Under the pieces are notes generated by a model, which was not told the origin of the DNA, did no database searches, and saw only the letters and a list, made by a program, of their open reading frames with translations. A stretch of DNA of 64,000 nucleotides, taken from positions 42,610 through 106,609 of the forward strand of contig DFNH01000032.1 of NCBI GenBank assembly GCA_002375985.1. Reading direction: 5' to 3'. This document shows positions 52,565-61,119 of the stretch, piece by piece. The DNA is from Firmicutes bacterium UBA3572. GTDB taxonomy: Bacteria > Bacillota > Desulfotomaculia > Desulfotomaculales > Desulforudaceae. Position 1 is the stretch's first letter. Each line of letters starts with the position of its first letter. A program made the translations under genes and the position numbers.

Positions 52565-53857
52565 TCAGCGCCGGAAAAAAGAGGTAAGCATGATAATCTG
52601 CTCACGCCCGGGGCCGACGCTCACCGCTCCCACCGGCACCCCGGCCAGTTCGGCAAGCCGGGAAAGGTAGCGGCGCGCCGCAACCGGCAGGTCTTCGTAA
52701 GCCCGCGCACCGGTAATGTCCTCGGTCCAGCCGGGCAACTCCTCATACACCGGTTCGCATTCAGCCAACACCGACAACCGGGAAGGAAACTCGGTGATCT
52801 CCCGCCCCCGGTAACGGTAGGCCCGGCAGATCCGCACCACGGGCAACCCGCACAACACATCCAGTTTGGTCACCGCCAGGTAGTCCAGACTGTTGATCCG
52901 GGCCGCGTAGCGCAGAATCACCGCGTCGAGCCAACCGCAACGCCGCGGCCGGCCGGTAGTAGTGCCGAACTCGTGTCCGGCCTGGCGCAAAAACTCTCCC
53001 GTCTCGTCGACCAGTTCGGTCGGAAACGGACCGCCGCCCACTCTGGTGGTGTACGCCTTTGTTACCCCGAGCACGGTGTCAATGACCCGTGGGCCCACCC
53101 CCGCACCCACCGCGGCGCCACCGGCGGCCGGGCTGGAGGAAGTGACGTACGGGTAGGTGCCGTGGTCGATGTCCAGCAGGGTACCCTGGGCCCCCTCAAA
53201 AAGTACATGCCGGCCGGCCCGCACCGCCTCGTGAACCAGAAGCGAAGTGTCCCGCACGTAAGGCCGCAAAAAATCGGCGTAAGCCAGGTAATCCGCCACC
53301 ACCTGTTCCGGTGCGGCGGCGCCGCCGGCACCGTACAGCCGCTTCAGAATCTCAATTTTGCGCCGCGCCATACAGCGCAGCCGCTCCTCGGCCCCCTCAT
53401 CCAACAGATCGACCACCCGCAACCCCTCGCGGGCATACTTATCAACGTAAGCCGGTCCAATGCCCCGCCGGGTGGTGCCGATGCGCCGCAAGCCCCCCGG
53501 ACACTCCTCCTCCAGTTCGTCACATTGACGGTGGTAAGGCAGGATAACGTGCGCCCGCTCGCTGATGTAAAGCGCGGCCAGGGGGCGCCCGGAAGCCGCC
53601 AACTGTTCTATTTCCCGCCGGAGGACACTCGGATCGATAACCATGCCGTTACCGATTACGCACACCTTGCCGGGATGTAAAATGCCCGAAGGCACCAGGT
53701 GCAGCTTGTATTCCTGCCCCTCGACCCGCACGGTGTGCCCGGCGTTGTTGCCTCCCTGGTAGCGGACGATCACGTCGGCCTCCGCGGCCAGGCAGTCCGT
53801 CAGTTTTCCTTTTCCCTCGTCTCCCCACTGCGCGCCAACCAAGACTACGGTCGACAT
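52565..53857 (-). CDS. purA: Adenylosuccinate synthetase
   Basis: GTP-dependent first step from IMP to AMP. About 430 residues from ATG 53857 (MSTVVLVGAQWGDEGKGKLT), which carries the nucleotide loop GDEGKGK. A longer frame to 53953 lacks family sequence. Other motifs: YQGGNNAGHTV, RGIGPAYVDKYAR, and TTTGRPRRCGWLDAVIL. The leader holds structured element copy 3. Confidence 0.97.
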   Translation of the reverse strand: MSTVVLVGAQWGDEGKGKLTDCLAAEADVIVRYQGGNNAGHTVRVEGQEYKLHLVPSGILHPGKVCVIGNGMVIDPSVLRREIEQLAASGRPLAALYISERAHVILPYHRQCDELEEECPGGLRRIGTTRRGIGPAYVDKYAREGLRVVDLLDEGAEERLRCMARRKIEILKRLYGAGGAAAPEQVVADYLAYADFLRPYVRDTSLLVHEAVRAGRHVLFEGAQGTLLDIDHGTYPYVTSSSPAAGGAAVGAGVGPRVIDTVLGVTKAYTTRVGGGPFPTELVDETGEFLRQAGHEFGTTTGRPRRCGWLDAVILRYAARINSLDYLAVTKLDVLCGLPVVRICRAYRYRGREITEFPSRLSVLAECEPVYEELPGWTEDITGARAYEDLPVAARRYLSRLAELAGVPVGAVSVGPGREQIIMLTSFFRR

Positions 53858-53919
53858 CGGCACTCCTCCCTGCAAAAGCCCAGCGGCAAAAGCCGTGTGG
53901 TCGTTTCCGTCGCAAAGAT

Positions 53920-53978
53920 CTACCCTTAATGAGCGGTGTGCTGTACCGCACACCAGGTAGCGTTTTTCAGCAGAAACT
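53920..53978 (-). ncRNA. Repeated structured leader element, copy 3 (upstream of purA)
   Basis: On the minus strand: AGTTTCTGCTGAAAAACGC, then CTACC, a perfect GGTGTGC/GCACACC hairpin with loop GGTACA, CGCTCATTAAG, and GGTAG closing the outer stem. It shares loop and linker sequences with copies 1 and 2, while stems differ in sequence but still pair. It is 63 nt upstream of purA. Confidence 0.5.
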
Positions 53979-54036
53979 GCTTACCAAATCTGGTAGGCGG
54001 TGTCGCCCCTATTCTATCCAAATGCTCTGACCGAAG

Positions 54037-55422
54037 CTAGACCCTGCGCAAGATTTCTCGGGCCACGACCACCCCGGAAGCCGAGGCCTGCACCAGGCCC
54101 CGCGTAACCCCCGCCCCGTCCCCGGCCGCAAACAAATTGGCCACCGGGGTTTCCAGCCGGTCGTTCAAGGCCAGCCGGGACGAGTAGAACTTCACCTCCA
54201 CACCGTACAACAAGGTGTACCGGGAGAACACGCCAGGCGCGATCAGGTCCAGCGCCTTCAGCATCTCCAAGATGCCCAGCAGGTGCCGGTACGGGAATAC
54301 CAGGCTAAGATCCCCAGGGGTGGCCTCCGGCAGGGTGGGCGTCACCAATCCCCGGGCGATTTTCTCCGGGGTGCTCCGCCGCCCGGCGGTCAGATCCCCC
54401 AGCCGCTGGACAAGCACCCCTCCCCCCAGGAGGTTTGCCAGCCGGGCGATGTAGCGCCCGTAAGCAATGGGCTCTTTGAAGGGCTCGGTAAAGCTTTTGC
54501 TGACCAGGATGGCGAAGTTGGTGTTACTGGTTTTGTTATAGGCGTGCGTATGGCCGTTGACGGTGATCAGTCCGTCGTTATTCTCCATAACCACCTCGCC
54601 GTACGGGTTCATGCAGAAGGTCCGCACCTCATCCTCGAAGGTACGAGAAATGTAAGTGCATTTTAACTCGTAAAAAATGTTGGTCAAGGCTTCCATCACC
54701 AAGGCCGGAAGCTCCACCCGCACCCCGATGTCCACCGGGTTGGTGGCGGTCGGCAGCCCCAGGCGCTGCGCCTCGCGGGTTAACCATTCCGCACCCTCGC
54801 GGCCCGGAGCGGCGATAACGAACCGGCCGTTGATCACCGCGCCGTCAGTCGTTTCCACACCGACCACCCGCCCGTCGGCGGTAACCAACCGGTGCACGGC
54901 CACTTCGGTCCGGATCTCCACGTTTTTTGCCAGGTCCTCGTACATCAACTGCAGCACTTCGCCGCAGCGCCCGGTACCAAGATGCCGAATGGACAGGGGC
55001 ACCAGCCGCAACTCGGCGCGGGCAGCTTTTTTCAGCAGTTCTTCCAATTCATCCCGGTCCTTGGGGCCGTACACGGCGTCCGGTGCGCCGTACTCGAGAT
55101 ATACGTGGTCCACGTAGGCGATTAACTCCGCCAGAACATCCGCCCCCACGTACTCATCCAGCGCCCCGCCGACCTCAGGCGAAAGGGTGAGTTTCCCGTC
55201 GCTAAAGGCGCCGGCGCCACCCCAGCCGCACAGTATAGCGCAAGGCGCGCAGTGACGACAGGACACCCGGCCCTGCCGGGAGGGACAAACCCGCTTACGG
55301 ATGTCGCGCCCTTTCTCCAGGATGAGCACGCGCAGGTCCTTCCTCTGCCGCACCAACTCCAGGGCTGCAAAGATCCCCGCCGGGCCGGCCCCGATAATGA
55401 TTACGTCGTACTTCTGGCTCAA
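54037..55422 (-). CDS. COG2509-type FAD-dependent dehydrogenase
   Basis: Uncharacterised flavoprotein of about 461 residues. FAD-binding motif VIIIGAGPAGIFAALELV at the N-terminus, then a cysteine-rich region (CPSRQGRVSCRHCAPCAILC) that might bind Fe-S or be redox active, and the C-terminal LFAAGDGAGVTRGLVQASAS. TTG 55422 follows GGAGG. The family is widespread in Firmicutes but its substrate is unknown. It lies between dnaB and purA. Confidence 0.88.
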   Translation of the reverse strand: MSQKYDVIIIGAGPAGIFAALELVRQRKDLRVLILEKGRDIRKRVCPSRQGRVSCRHCAPCAILCGWGGAGAFSDGKLTLSPEVGGALDEYVGADVLAELIAYVDHVYLEYGAPDAVYGPKDRDELEELLKKAARAELRLVPLSIRHLGTGRCGEVLQLMYEDLAKNVEIRTEVAVHRLVTADGRVVGVETTDGAVINGRFVIAAPGREGAEWLTREAQRLGLPTATNPVDIGVRVELPALVMEALTNIFYELKCTYISRTFEDEVRTFCMNPYGEVVMENNDGLITVNGHTHAYNKTSNTNFAILVSKSFTEPFKEPIAYGRYIARLANLLGGGVLVQRLGDLTAGRRSTPEKIARGLVTPTLPEATPGDLSLVFPYRHLLGILEMLKALDLIAPGVFSRYTLLYGVEVKFYSSRLALNDRLETPVANLFAAGDGAGVTRGLVQASASGVVVAREILRRV

Positions 55423-55471
55423 CTCCGATACCTCCGCGCGTACTTTAGCAAATCGCAATCCGGGAGTCAAA

Positions 55472-56797
55472 CTATTCCGCGGAACGCTCCAGGGGCACAA
55501 ACCGCGGAAATTCCTTGAAAAAGCCCAGTTCTATGGTACCCACCGGACCGTTGCGTTGCTTGGCCACAATCAACTCCGCAATCCCCTTACGGTCCGTGTC
55601 TGGACGGTAGTATTCCTCGCGGTAGATAAACATCACCACGTCGGCGTCCTGTTCCAGGCTGCCGCTCTCGCGCAGGTCGGACATTACCGGACGCTTTTTT
55701 TCCCGCTGCTCGACGGCACGGGACAGCTGGGACAGGGCCAACACCGGCACATTCAATTCCTTGGCCATTTCTTTCAACCCACGGGAAATTTGGGAAATCT
55801 CCTGCTGCCGGTTCTCGGCGCGCCGATTGGGCCGCACCAACTGCAGGTAGTCAATGACCACCAGGGCCAGGCCGCTTTCGGACTGCATCCGCTTGGCCCG
55901 GGCGCGAATATCCCTCAGAGAAGCACCGCCCGTGTCGTCAATGAACAGGGGGATGTCCTGCAGCCGGGCAGCGGCCTCGGTCAGCCTTTCCCAGTCCTCA
56001 TCCCTCAGGTTTCCGGTACGCAACCGGTACTGATCGACCCGTGCTTCGGCACACAACAGCCGGTTGACCAATTGTTCCCGGCCCATTTCCAGGCTGAAAA
56101 CGGCCACCGGGAGTTTTTCTTTGGCGGCCACGTGGTAGGCGATATTGAGCGCCAGGGCAGTTTTACCCATGCTGGGCCGGGCGGCCAGGATCAGCAGGTC
56201 CGAATTCTGCAAGCCGGAACAAAGCCGGTCCAGGTCGGGGAAACCGGTGGATACACCCGTAATGCGGCCCTTGTTCCGATAAGCTTCCTCAATCCGCGCC
56301 AAAGCTTGCTTGAGAATCGACTTAAGCGGCACAAAGGTGCCGGTCCCCCGGCGGGAACCCAGTTCTAAAATCATCTGTTCGGCCTGATCCACCAGGCGGT
56401 CCGCGGCTTCCTGCTGGTCGTAACCCATCTCGGCGATCCGGGAAGCAACCGAAATCAGGGTCCGGAGCAGCGCCTTTTCCTCGATCAATCGAGCGTAATG
56501 CTCAATGTTGGACGCCGTAGGCACCATTTCCACCAGGGAAGCGACGTAGGCGGCACCCCCGACCTTCGCCAACAGGCCGTTGGCGCGCAGCCGGTCAGTA
56601 ACCGTTAAAAGATCAACCGGCTCACCCGCCTCCTGTACCTGAAGACAGGTCTCGTAGATCAATCGGTGCCCATGATGGTAAAAGTCCTCGGGCCGGATGA
56701 TGTCCATAACCCGAAAAATGGCTTCCGGTTCCAGAAATAAGGCGCCGAGCACGGCCTGCTCGGCGTCGATATTTTGAGGCAGGACACGCTCAGGCAT
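55472..56797 (-). CDS. dnaB: Replicative DNA helicase DnaB
   Basis: Hexameric replicative helicase (DnaC in Bacillus naming). About 441 residues from ATG 56797 (MPERVLPQNIDAEQAVLGAL). N-terminal primase-binding domain, then a RecA-like core with Walker A ARPSMGKTALALNIA and a DnaB-type VVIDYLQLV. No intein is present. It overlaps the end of rplI by 8 nt. Confidence 0.97.
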   Translation of the reverse strand: MPERVLPQNIDAEQAVLGALFLEPEAIFRVMDIIRPEDFYHHGHRLIYETCLQVQEAGEPVDLLTVTDRLRANGLLAKVGGAAYVASLVEMVPTASNIEHYARLIEEKALLRTLISVASRIAEMGYDQQEAADRLVDQAEQMILELGSRRGTGTFVPLKSILKQALARIEEAYRNKGRITGVSTGFPDLDRLCSGLQNSDLLILAARPSMGKTALALNIAYHVAAKEKLPVAVFSLEMGREQLVNRLLCAEARVDQYRLRTGNLRDEDWERLTEAAARLQDIPLFIDDTGGASLRDIRARAKRMQSESGLALVVIDYLQLVRPNRRAENRQQEISQISRGLKEMAKELNVPVLALSQLSRAVEQREKKRPVMSDLRESGSLEQDADVVMFIYREEYYRPDTDRKGIAELIVAKQRNGPVGTIELGFFKEFPRFVPLERSAE

Positions 56798-57242
56798 CGT
56801 CGCTGACAACCTCAACCTCGAATTTGGCCTGGACGCCCGGGTGCAGGCGCGCCAACACCGGGAAACGCCCCAGGCTCTTGATGGGCTCCTTGATTTCCAG
56901 CTTCTTGCGGTCAATCTCGAGGTTATGCTGGGTGGCCAGCACCTGGGCGATATCCTTTGTGCCCACCGAGCCGAAGAGTTTGCCGCCCTCGCCAGCCCGC
57001 ACCGGAATCCGAACCGTAAGACCGGCTAGCTTGTCCGCCATCTGGCGAGCCTGGGTCGCCAGACGGTCCGCCTTTTGTTCTTTGACCCGCTCACGCCGGG
57101 CGATCTCCTTCAGCCGGCCCGCAGTGGCCTCCTGGGCCAGGCCTTTCGGGATCAGGTAGTTACGGGCGTAGCCTTCGGCCACTTTGACCACGGCGCCCCG
57201 GACGCCCAAACCAGCCACGTCTTTTAACAGCACCACTTTCAC
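56790..57242 (-). CDS. rplI: 50S ribosomal protein L9
   Basis: A 150-residue L9 with the N-terminal domain MKVVLLKDVAGLGVRGAVVK and YARNYLIPKGLAQEAT, then a long connecting helix and a C-terminal domain. GTG start after GAGG. It overlaps both the DUF2232 gene (4 nt) and dnaB. Confidence 0.98.
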   Translation of the reverse strand: MKVVLLKDVAGLGVRGAVVKVAEGYARNYLIPKGLAQEATAGRLKEIARRERVKEQKADRLATQARQMADKLAGLTVRIPVRAGEGGKLFGSVGTKDIAQVLATQHNLEIDRKKLEIKEPIKSLGRFPVLARLHPGVQAKFEVEVVSDDA

Positions 57243-58231
57243 GCCTTGTCCCTCCTCTTACGCTCGTAGCAGCTCCGACAGTCATGCCACGAATCTAAAA
57301 AACCGGCAATTACCAGCATCCCCAGGGTAACCGGCCAGTTGATCACCGCCGCCACGCCCACCAAGATCTTGAGCCAGCGGGGATGGGGCAGCTCCCGCCA
57401 GAGGTAGGCGGCCAGGATCAGGCCGGCCAACATGAATCCCACCGCGGCCACAAAAAGGGCGTTCTTACCGATCAGGGCCAGGGTCCCAAGCCCCCAATGG
57501 TCACCGATCAGGGTAGCGGCCAAACCGGCGATCGCCAGCCAAACTACCGCCCACGGCAAGCGCCAGCGGTGGAATACCGGTGCCGGCCCCGGCAGGATAC
57601 CGAAGCGCTGTAAAAAAGCTGCCGCCAGGAAAAAGGCAGCCCAGGCCACGAGCAACGCCCAGGCGATCAAGGCACCGGGAAGCAGCGTTGCCGCGACCCG
57701 TACGGCCTGTTCCATCACCTCCGGCTGACCGTCAAGCACCACACCTGCCGCCAGCCACTCGTAAGGGCTTTCGCCCAGGACCCGGAACAGAATAACGAGG
57801 TCAAACCCGACCAGGACCAGGGCCACACCCACGCCGGCAGCCAGAGTCTTGTGGTGCGCAACACGGTTTTTAAAACAAAGACCGTACAAGATGCCCAGCA
57901 ACGCCGGCTCCAACAGCAGCATCACCGCATCAAGGGCCCCCAGAAACAAGGCGGTCAAGGCGGCGGCCGCACCGGTCACAGCCAGGGCGTGCACCGCCGT
58001 GTGCCGGCTGGTGATCAAGGCCACGACCACAACGATTAACAATCCGTAAACCGGGAACAAGAACGGGACCAGAACCCCGACCAGAGCCAACATGGCACAA
58101 ACCAGGGTGAAGACGACGCCATCCCGCAAGTGCCCCGGTTCCCACAAAGCAAACACCCCGCCTGGCGGCCTATCGCCCAAGCCGCAGATCTCTCCTACAG
58201 ATTCGCCGGGTCCGCCCGGTTTCCTGCCCAA
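57239..58231 (-). CDS. DUF2232 (YybS-like) membrane protein
   Basis: Up to 330 residues with about eight transmembrane helices and ECF-transporter-S-like hydrophobicity; function unknown. The frame opens at 58231, but the rpsR terminator (58235-58258) lies at its edge and no ribosome site precedes that TTG. The true start may be the GTG at 58156. In Bacillus the order is yybS-gdpP-rplI; here it overlaps rplI by 4 nt, so gdpP is missing. Confidence 0.82.
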   Translation of the reverse strand: MGRKPGGPGESVGEICGLGDRPPGGVFALWEPGHLRDGVVFTLVCAMLALVGVLVPFLFPVYGLLIVVVVALITSRHTAVHALAVTGAAAALTALFLGALDAVMLLLEPALLGILYGLCFKNRVAHHKTLAAGVGVALVLVGFDLVILFRVLGESPYEWLAAGVVLDGQPEVMEQAVRVAATLLPGALIAWALLVAWAAFFLAAAFLQRFGILPGPAPVFHRWRLPWAVVWLAIAGLAATLIGDHWGLGTLALIGKNALFVAAVGFMLAGLILAAYLWRELPHPRWLKILVGVAAVINWPVTLGMLVIAGFLDSWHDCRSCYERKRRDKA

Positions 58232-58234
58232 CGC

Positions 58235-58258
58235 AAAAAGCGCCGTTACCGGCGCTTT
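58235..58258 (-). terminator. Terminator after rpsR
   Basis: AAAGCGCC/GGCGCTTT stem with TTTTTG on the minus strand, between rpsR and the DUF2232 gene. Confidence 0.75.
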
Positions 58259-58292
58259 CTCGTACTATATTGAGGTTACTACCCGAACCTTA

Positions 58293-58526
58293 TTAGTCGA
58301 GCGTGTAGGGTAACAAAGCCATAATCCGCGCCCGCTTGATGGCCACCGTCAGCATCCGCTGGTGGTGGGCGCAGTTTCCGGTGATCCGCCGCGGCAAGAT
58401 TTTACCGCGTTCGGTGATATACTTCTTCAGCCGGGGCGCATCCTTATAATCGATAACGGCGATTTTGTCGACGCAGAAACTGCAGATCTTCTTCTTGCGC
58501 CGACTCCGGTCACGCCTCATGGTCAT
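58293..58526 (-). CDS. rpsR: 30S ribosomal protein S18
   Basis: A 77-residue S18 with KKICSFCVDKIAVIDYKDA and RGKILPRRITGNCAHHQRML. ATG after GGAGGG. Last gene of rpsF-ssb-rpsR, followed by a terminator. Confidence 0.98.
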   Translation of the reverse strand: MTMRRDRSRRKKKICSFCVDKIAVIDYKDAPRLKKYITERGKILPRRITGNCAHHQRMLTVAIKRARIMALLPYTLD

Positions 58527-58544
58527 CCCTCCTCAAAAGCAAAC

Positions 58545-58964
58545 CTAAAAAGGCATCGGCTCGTCATCATCAGAAAAGTCGATTTCATCTCGGTACGAAT
58601 GCCCTTCTTCATGGGGGCCACGAGCCTCCGGACTACCCTGACCCTTGGGCCCATCCAGGAACCGAACATTGTCGGCCACGATTTCCGCCGCTCTTCTTCG
58701 CACGCCCTGACTGTCATCATACGCGCGGATCTGCAGGCGCCCTTCTACCGCTACAAGCCGCCCCTTGCCCAGATATCGGGCGCAAAGCTCCCCCAGGTTG
58801 CGCCAGGCCACAATGTCGATAAAGTCGGTCCCCCGGTTCCCCTGTTTGTCGGTAAACGGCCGGTCCACGGCCAAGCTAAACCTGGCCACCGGGGTACCTT
58901 CGGGCGTGTAGCGGAGTTCCGGATCCCGCGTCAGGCGCCCGATTAAAATCACCTTGTTCAGCAT
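58545..58964 (-). CDS. ssb: Single-stranded DNA-binding protein
   Basis: About 139 residues. OB fold (MLNKVILIGRLTRDPELRYT, TDFIDIVAWRNLGELCARYL), then a short linker and the acidic protein-interaction tip DDEPMPF. Three possible starts lie within 15 nt; ATG 58964 gives the canonical N-terminus. Confidence 0.96.
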   Translation of the reverse strand: MLNKVILIGRLTRDPELRYTPEGTPVARFSLAVDRPFTDKQGNRGTDFIDIVAWRNLGELCARYLGKGRLVAVEGRLQIRAYDDSQGVRRRAAEIVADNVRFLDGPKGQGSPEARGPHEEGHSYRDEIDFSDDDEPMPF

Positions 58965-58982
58965 CATCCCACCGCCCACGCG

Positions 58983-59270
58983 CTATTGATCCAAGCGCAG
59001 GATCATATGGCGGAGCACCCCGTCGGTGATTTTGAGCACACGGTCCATTTCCCGGGCTACGGCATGTTCCGCCTGGAATTTCAACACGACGTAGTAACCT
59101 TCGCGATAATCATCGATCTCATAAGCCAGTCGCTTTAGACCCCAGGGGTTCATTTCGGCAACCTCGCCGCCCCCGTCGATAACGATGCTGTTGATGCGCT
59201 CGACGATCTGGGTGCGCTGCTCCTCTTCCAGGTCAGGCTTCAGAATATACATTACCTCGTACGCCCGCAA
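58983..59270 (-). CDS. rpsF: 30S ribosomal protein S6
   Basis: About 95 residues (RAYEVMYILKPDLEEEQRTQ, NPWGLKRLAYEIDDYREGYY, ITDGVLRHMILRLD). TTG 59270 is favoured because AGGGAGGAGG is correctly spaced; a GTG 12 nt upstream touches the ribosome site. Confidence 0.96.
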   Translation of the reverse strand: MRAYEVMYILKPDLEEEQRTQIVERINSIVIDGGGEVAEMNPWGLKRLAYEIDDYREGYYVVLKFQAEHAVAREMDRVLKITDGVLRHMILRLDQ

Positions 59271-59351
59271 TTCTCTGCACACCTCCTCCCTGTGGACTCA
59301 AACGGCTCCTTACGGAGCAGGGCGGAAAACAACCGGGACAAACTCCTGTTC

Positions 59352-59380
59352 ATCATACTTAATCCTGCGCTCTTCGTCAA
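59352..59380 (-). promoter_or_regulatory. Promoter of the rpsF-ssb-rpsR operon
   Basis: TTGACG (59375-59380), 17-bp spacer, TATGAT (59352-59357) on the minus strand, giving a leader of about 75 nt. The rest of 59381-59611 holds no recognised gene. Confidence 0.8.
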
Positions 59381-59611
59381 GACGCTAACGAGAACCATTT
59401 GCGGTGATCTGAAACTGCGGTACGCCGACGAAGTGGAAGAAATGTTTGCGCGGTTGGTAGACGAAATAAGCAGGCTCTTGCGGGGGGTAAGTATGTCCTT
59501 TGGCCGCGTCATCCTAGGATAGAACAGCCATAAGGCCCAAATCAGGAAAATACCGGCTGCCCAACGGCTTAAAAGCCACACCCTGCCGGAAGTGATGCTG
59601 TCGATTTAGCC

Positions 59612-59640
59612 TTGACAGCCCAGCGGGGTTATAGTAAGAT
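59612..59640 (+). promoter_or_regulatory. Promoter of tRNA-Glu
   Basis: Consensus TTGACA (59612-59617), 17-bp spacer, TAAGAT (59635-59640), 20 nt before the tRNA. Confidence 0.85.
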
Positions 59641-59660
59641 AAGCACGCATGTGAAAATAT

Positions 59661-59736
59661 GGCCCCATGGTCAAGTGGACTAAGACACCGGCCTTTCAAG
59701 CCGGTAACGCGGGTTCGAATCCCGCTGGGGTCACCA
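59661..59736 (+). tRNA. tRNA-Glu (anticodon UUC)
   Basis: A 76-nt cloverleaf with encoded CCA. Acceptor GGCCCCA/TGGGGTC (one G-U), anticodon stem CCGGC/GCCGG with loop CTTTCAA (anticodon TTC), and T arm GGGTTCGAATCCC. Confidence 0.96.
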
Positions 59737-59836
59737 AAATTGGTCAGTAGCCGCGGGCGATCGTCGGGAGCCGGGCGCGGCAAAAGGCTCTACGGTGGCA
59801 ACGGGGCAGTACGGGTATTAGCAAAGCGGGGCGCAG

Positions 59837-59872
59837 GGCGTCCCGTTTTGCTTTCAGGGGACGCCGTTTTTT
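59837..59872 (+). terminator. Terminator downstream of tRNA-Glu
   Basis: GGCGTCCC and GGGACGCC stem followed by TTTTTT. An overlapping alternative hairpin (AGCAAAGCGGG with CCCGTTTTGCT) is also possible. The ~100 nt between the tRNA and this hairpin hold nothing recognised. Confidence 0.75.
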
Positions 59873-59950
59873 CTTGGACTATGAGTAAAATGGTTCCGGG
59901 CAAATGAGGTCCGGGGAGGGGTCAAGCGTAGAGAAGTAACCACACATTCG

Positions 59951-59995
59951 ATAAAGAGGCCTCTCTCAAAATGGAATCCTTGAATTCAGGCGATA
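59951..59995 (-). repeat. IS-end-like repeat, copy 2
   Basis: Reverse complement begins TATCGCCTGAATTCAAGGAT and ends GAGAGAGGCCTC, nearly the same as 52511-52549 in inverted orientation. It lies downstream of the transposase relic and may be its terminal sequence. Confidence 0.5.
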
Positions 59996-60089
59996 AGTTC
60001 AGCAAACAGAACGGTCGCGCTTTGCCAAACTTGAGAAGTTGGTCTGGTACATCTGCTTTGAAGTGTTTCGCCGCGTGCTGACGCAAATC

Positions 60090-60290
60090 CTGCTTGTTTG
60101 GACAACTGCCTTAAGGCGAGACCCACCGCCTAAGAACTGCCTCAGGGCCGACTCCTCGTTGGGGAAGATCCGGATCACCCGCTCCCGCCGGCGGATCTGC
60201 GAAGCTTTAGCCGCTTGACTCCGTTGGTCGTCCGCAGCCGCTTCCGGTAGCGTTGGGGTAGTGCCACCCTGAAAGCTTTGTCCCGTTTAA
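60090..60290 (-). pseudogene. Broken IS256-family transposase C-terminus
   Basis: On the minus strand one frame reads ALPQRYRKRLRTTNGVKRL. After a frameshift another frame reads RRRERVIRIFPNEESALRQF. Together these match the C-terminal region typical of IS256 (Mutator-type) transposases. The rest of the gene is missing, so the element is dead. Surrounding sequence 59873-60442 contains no intact gene. Confidence 0.75.
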
Positions 60291-60442
60291 GGCCGTAAGT
60301 TGCTTAATTTGCAATTCAAACCTAAAACTGGATTTCCCATTTGGAGTTGACAGCTACCATAAGCCCGGGGCAATTTGCCCTGGAGTTAGTTCTAAGCTAA
60401 AATAGAAAGAAGGATTTTATTGCTGAGTGGAGAATAAGATTC

Positions 60443-60744
60443 ATAGAATAGTCTCTCGGAAACGGAGCGCGACAATCGGAAATCGTAAACAGATTTGCAT
60501 ATGGCAGGTAGCGGGTGATTGCCAACAACAGGGGAGAATAGCAGCATATCCCTGGAAATCGCCCAAAGATAATACACATGCGTAAATACGGGTAAGCGGT
60601 AATCGATTTTCTTGCGTTTATTTAAGGATCATTCTACGGTGGTACGGCGTCGGTGAAGAACCATTCAGGCCGGCGTTCCGCGCGGGACCGGAGTGAAAAG
60701 ACGCAGATCATCCTGGGGCTGGACTTTCCGAGAAACTATTCTAT
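60443..60744. mobile_element. MITE-like element with 20-bp terminal inverted repeats
   Basis: ATAGAATAGTCTCTCGGAAA (60443-60462) and TTTCCGAGAAACTATTCTAT (60725-60744) are inverted copies with one mismatch. They flank about 260 nt with no convincing coding capacity. The right end overlaps a possible -10 (TATAGA, 60742-60747) for the riboswitch transcript. No clear target duplication was seen. Confidence 0.5.
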
Positions 60745-60772
60745 AGACTTAAATTACATACCAGCAACCAAA

Positions 60773-60931
60773 CAGGTGCCTCAATTCGTATTGAGGATAA
60801 TAGGGAATCAGGTGCAAATCCTGAGCAGTCCCGCTACTGTGACCGGGAAGTGATCCCACAGGAAGCCACTGGTGATTAAACCGGGAAGGCGTGGGAGAAC
60901 AATGAACCGGAAGCCAGGAGACCTGCCTGTT
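60773..60931 (+). promoter_or_regulatory. Cobalamin riboswitch upstream of metE
   Basis: AACAGGTGCC...GGGAATCAGGTGCAAATCC, the core GCAGTCCCGCTACTGTGA, and the B12 box AAGCCAGGAGACCTGCC are all present, which is the adenosylcobalamin-type aptamer. A terminator hairpin follows at 61051-61086. It would repress the cobalamin-independent methionine synthase when B12 is plentiful. Confidence 0.95.
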
Positions 60932-61050
60932 TGGGATGTCATCCCGGACTTCGGGTCAAAGGCGGGAATGACGGTGCTAAAACAGATGGTATTTGCGGCG
61001 CACCTTAATATATTAGTGTGCGTTTTTGCAAGTGTAAACTGATGAGCATC

Positions 61051-61086
61051 AAACCCCGCCTGGTAATCGGGCGGGGTTTGGTATTT
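61051..61086 (+). terminator. Riboswitch expression-platform terminator
   Basis: AAACCCCGCC and GGCGGGGTTT form a 10-bp stem followed by a T-rich run, between the B12 aptamer and the metE ribosome binding site. Confidence 0.75.
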
Positions 61087-61119
61087 AGTTTAGTATAGAA
61101 AACAGGTTAGGAGGCAATT

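Noticed and set aside
59292..59522. A 76-codon plus-strand frame antisense to the rpsF leader
   Set aside because: It covers the near-consensus rpsF promoter on the other strand, has no ribosome binding site and resembles no family.
59659..59907. An 82-codon plus-strand frame starting at tRNA-Glu
   Set aside because: It reads through the tRNA and its terminator; it is not a protein gene.
52511..59995. A composite transposon bounded by the inverted 40-bp repeats
   Set aside because: The contents are conserved housekeeping genes in their usual order; independent relics are simpler.
60653..60853. A 66-codon plus-strand frame before metE
   Set aside because: It runs across the MITE-like end and into the cobalamin aptamer.
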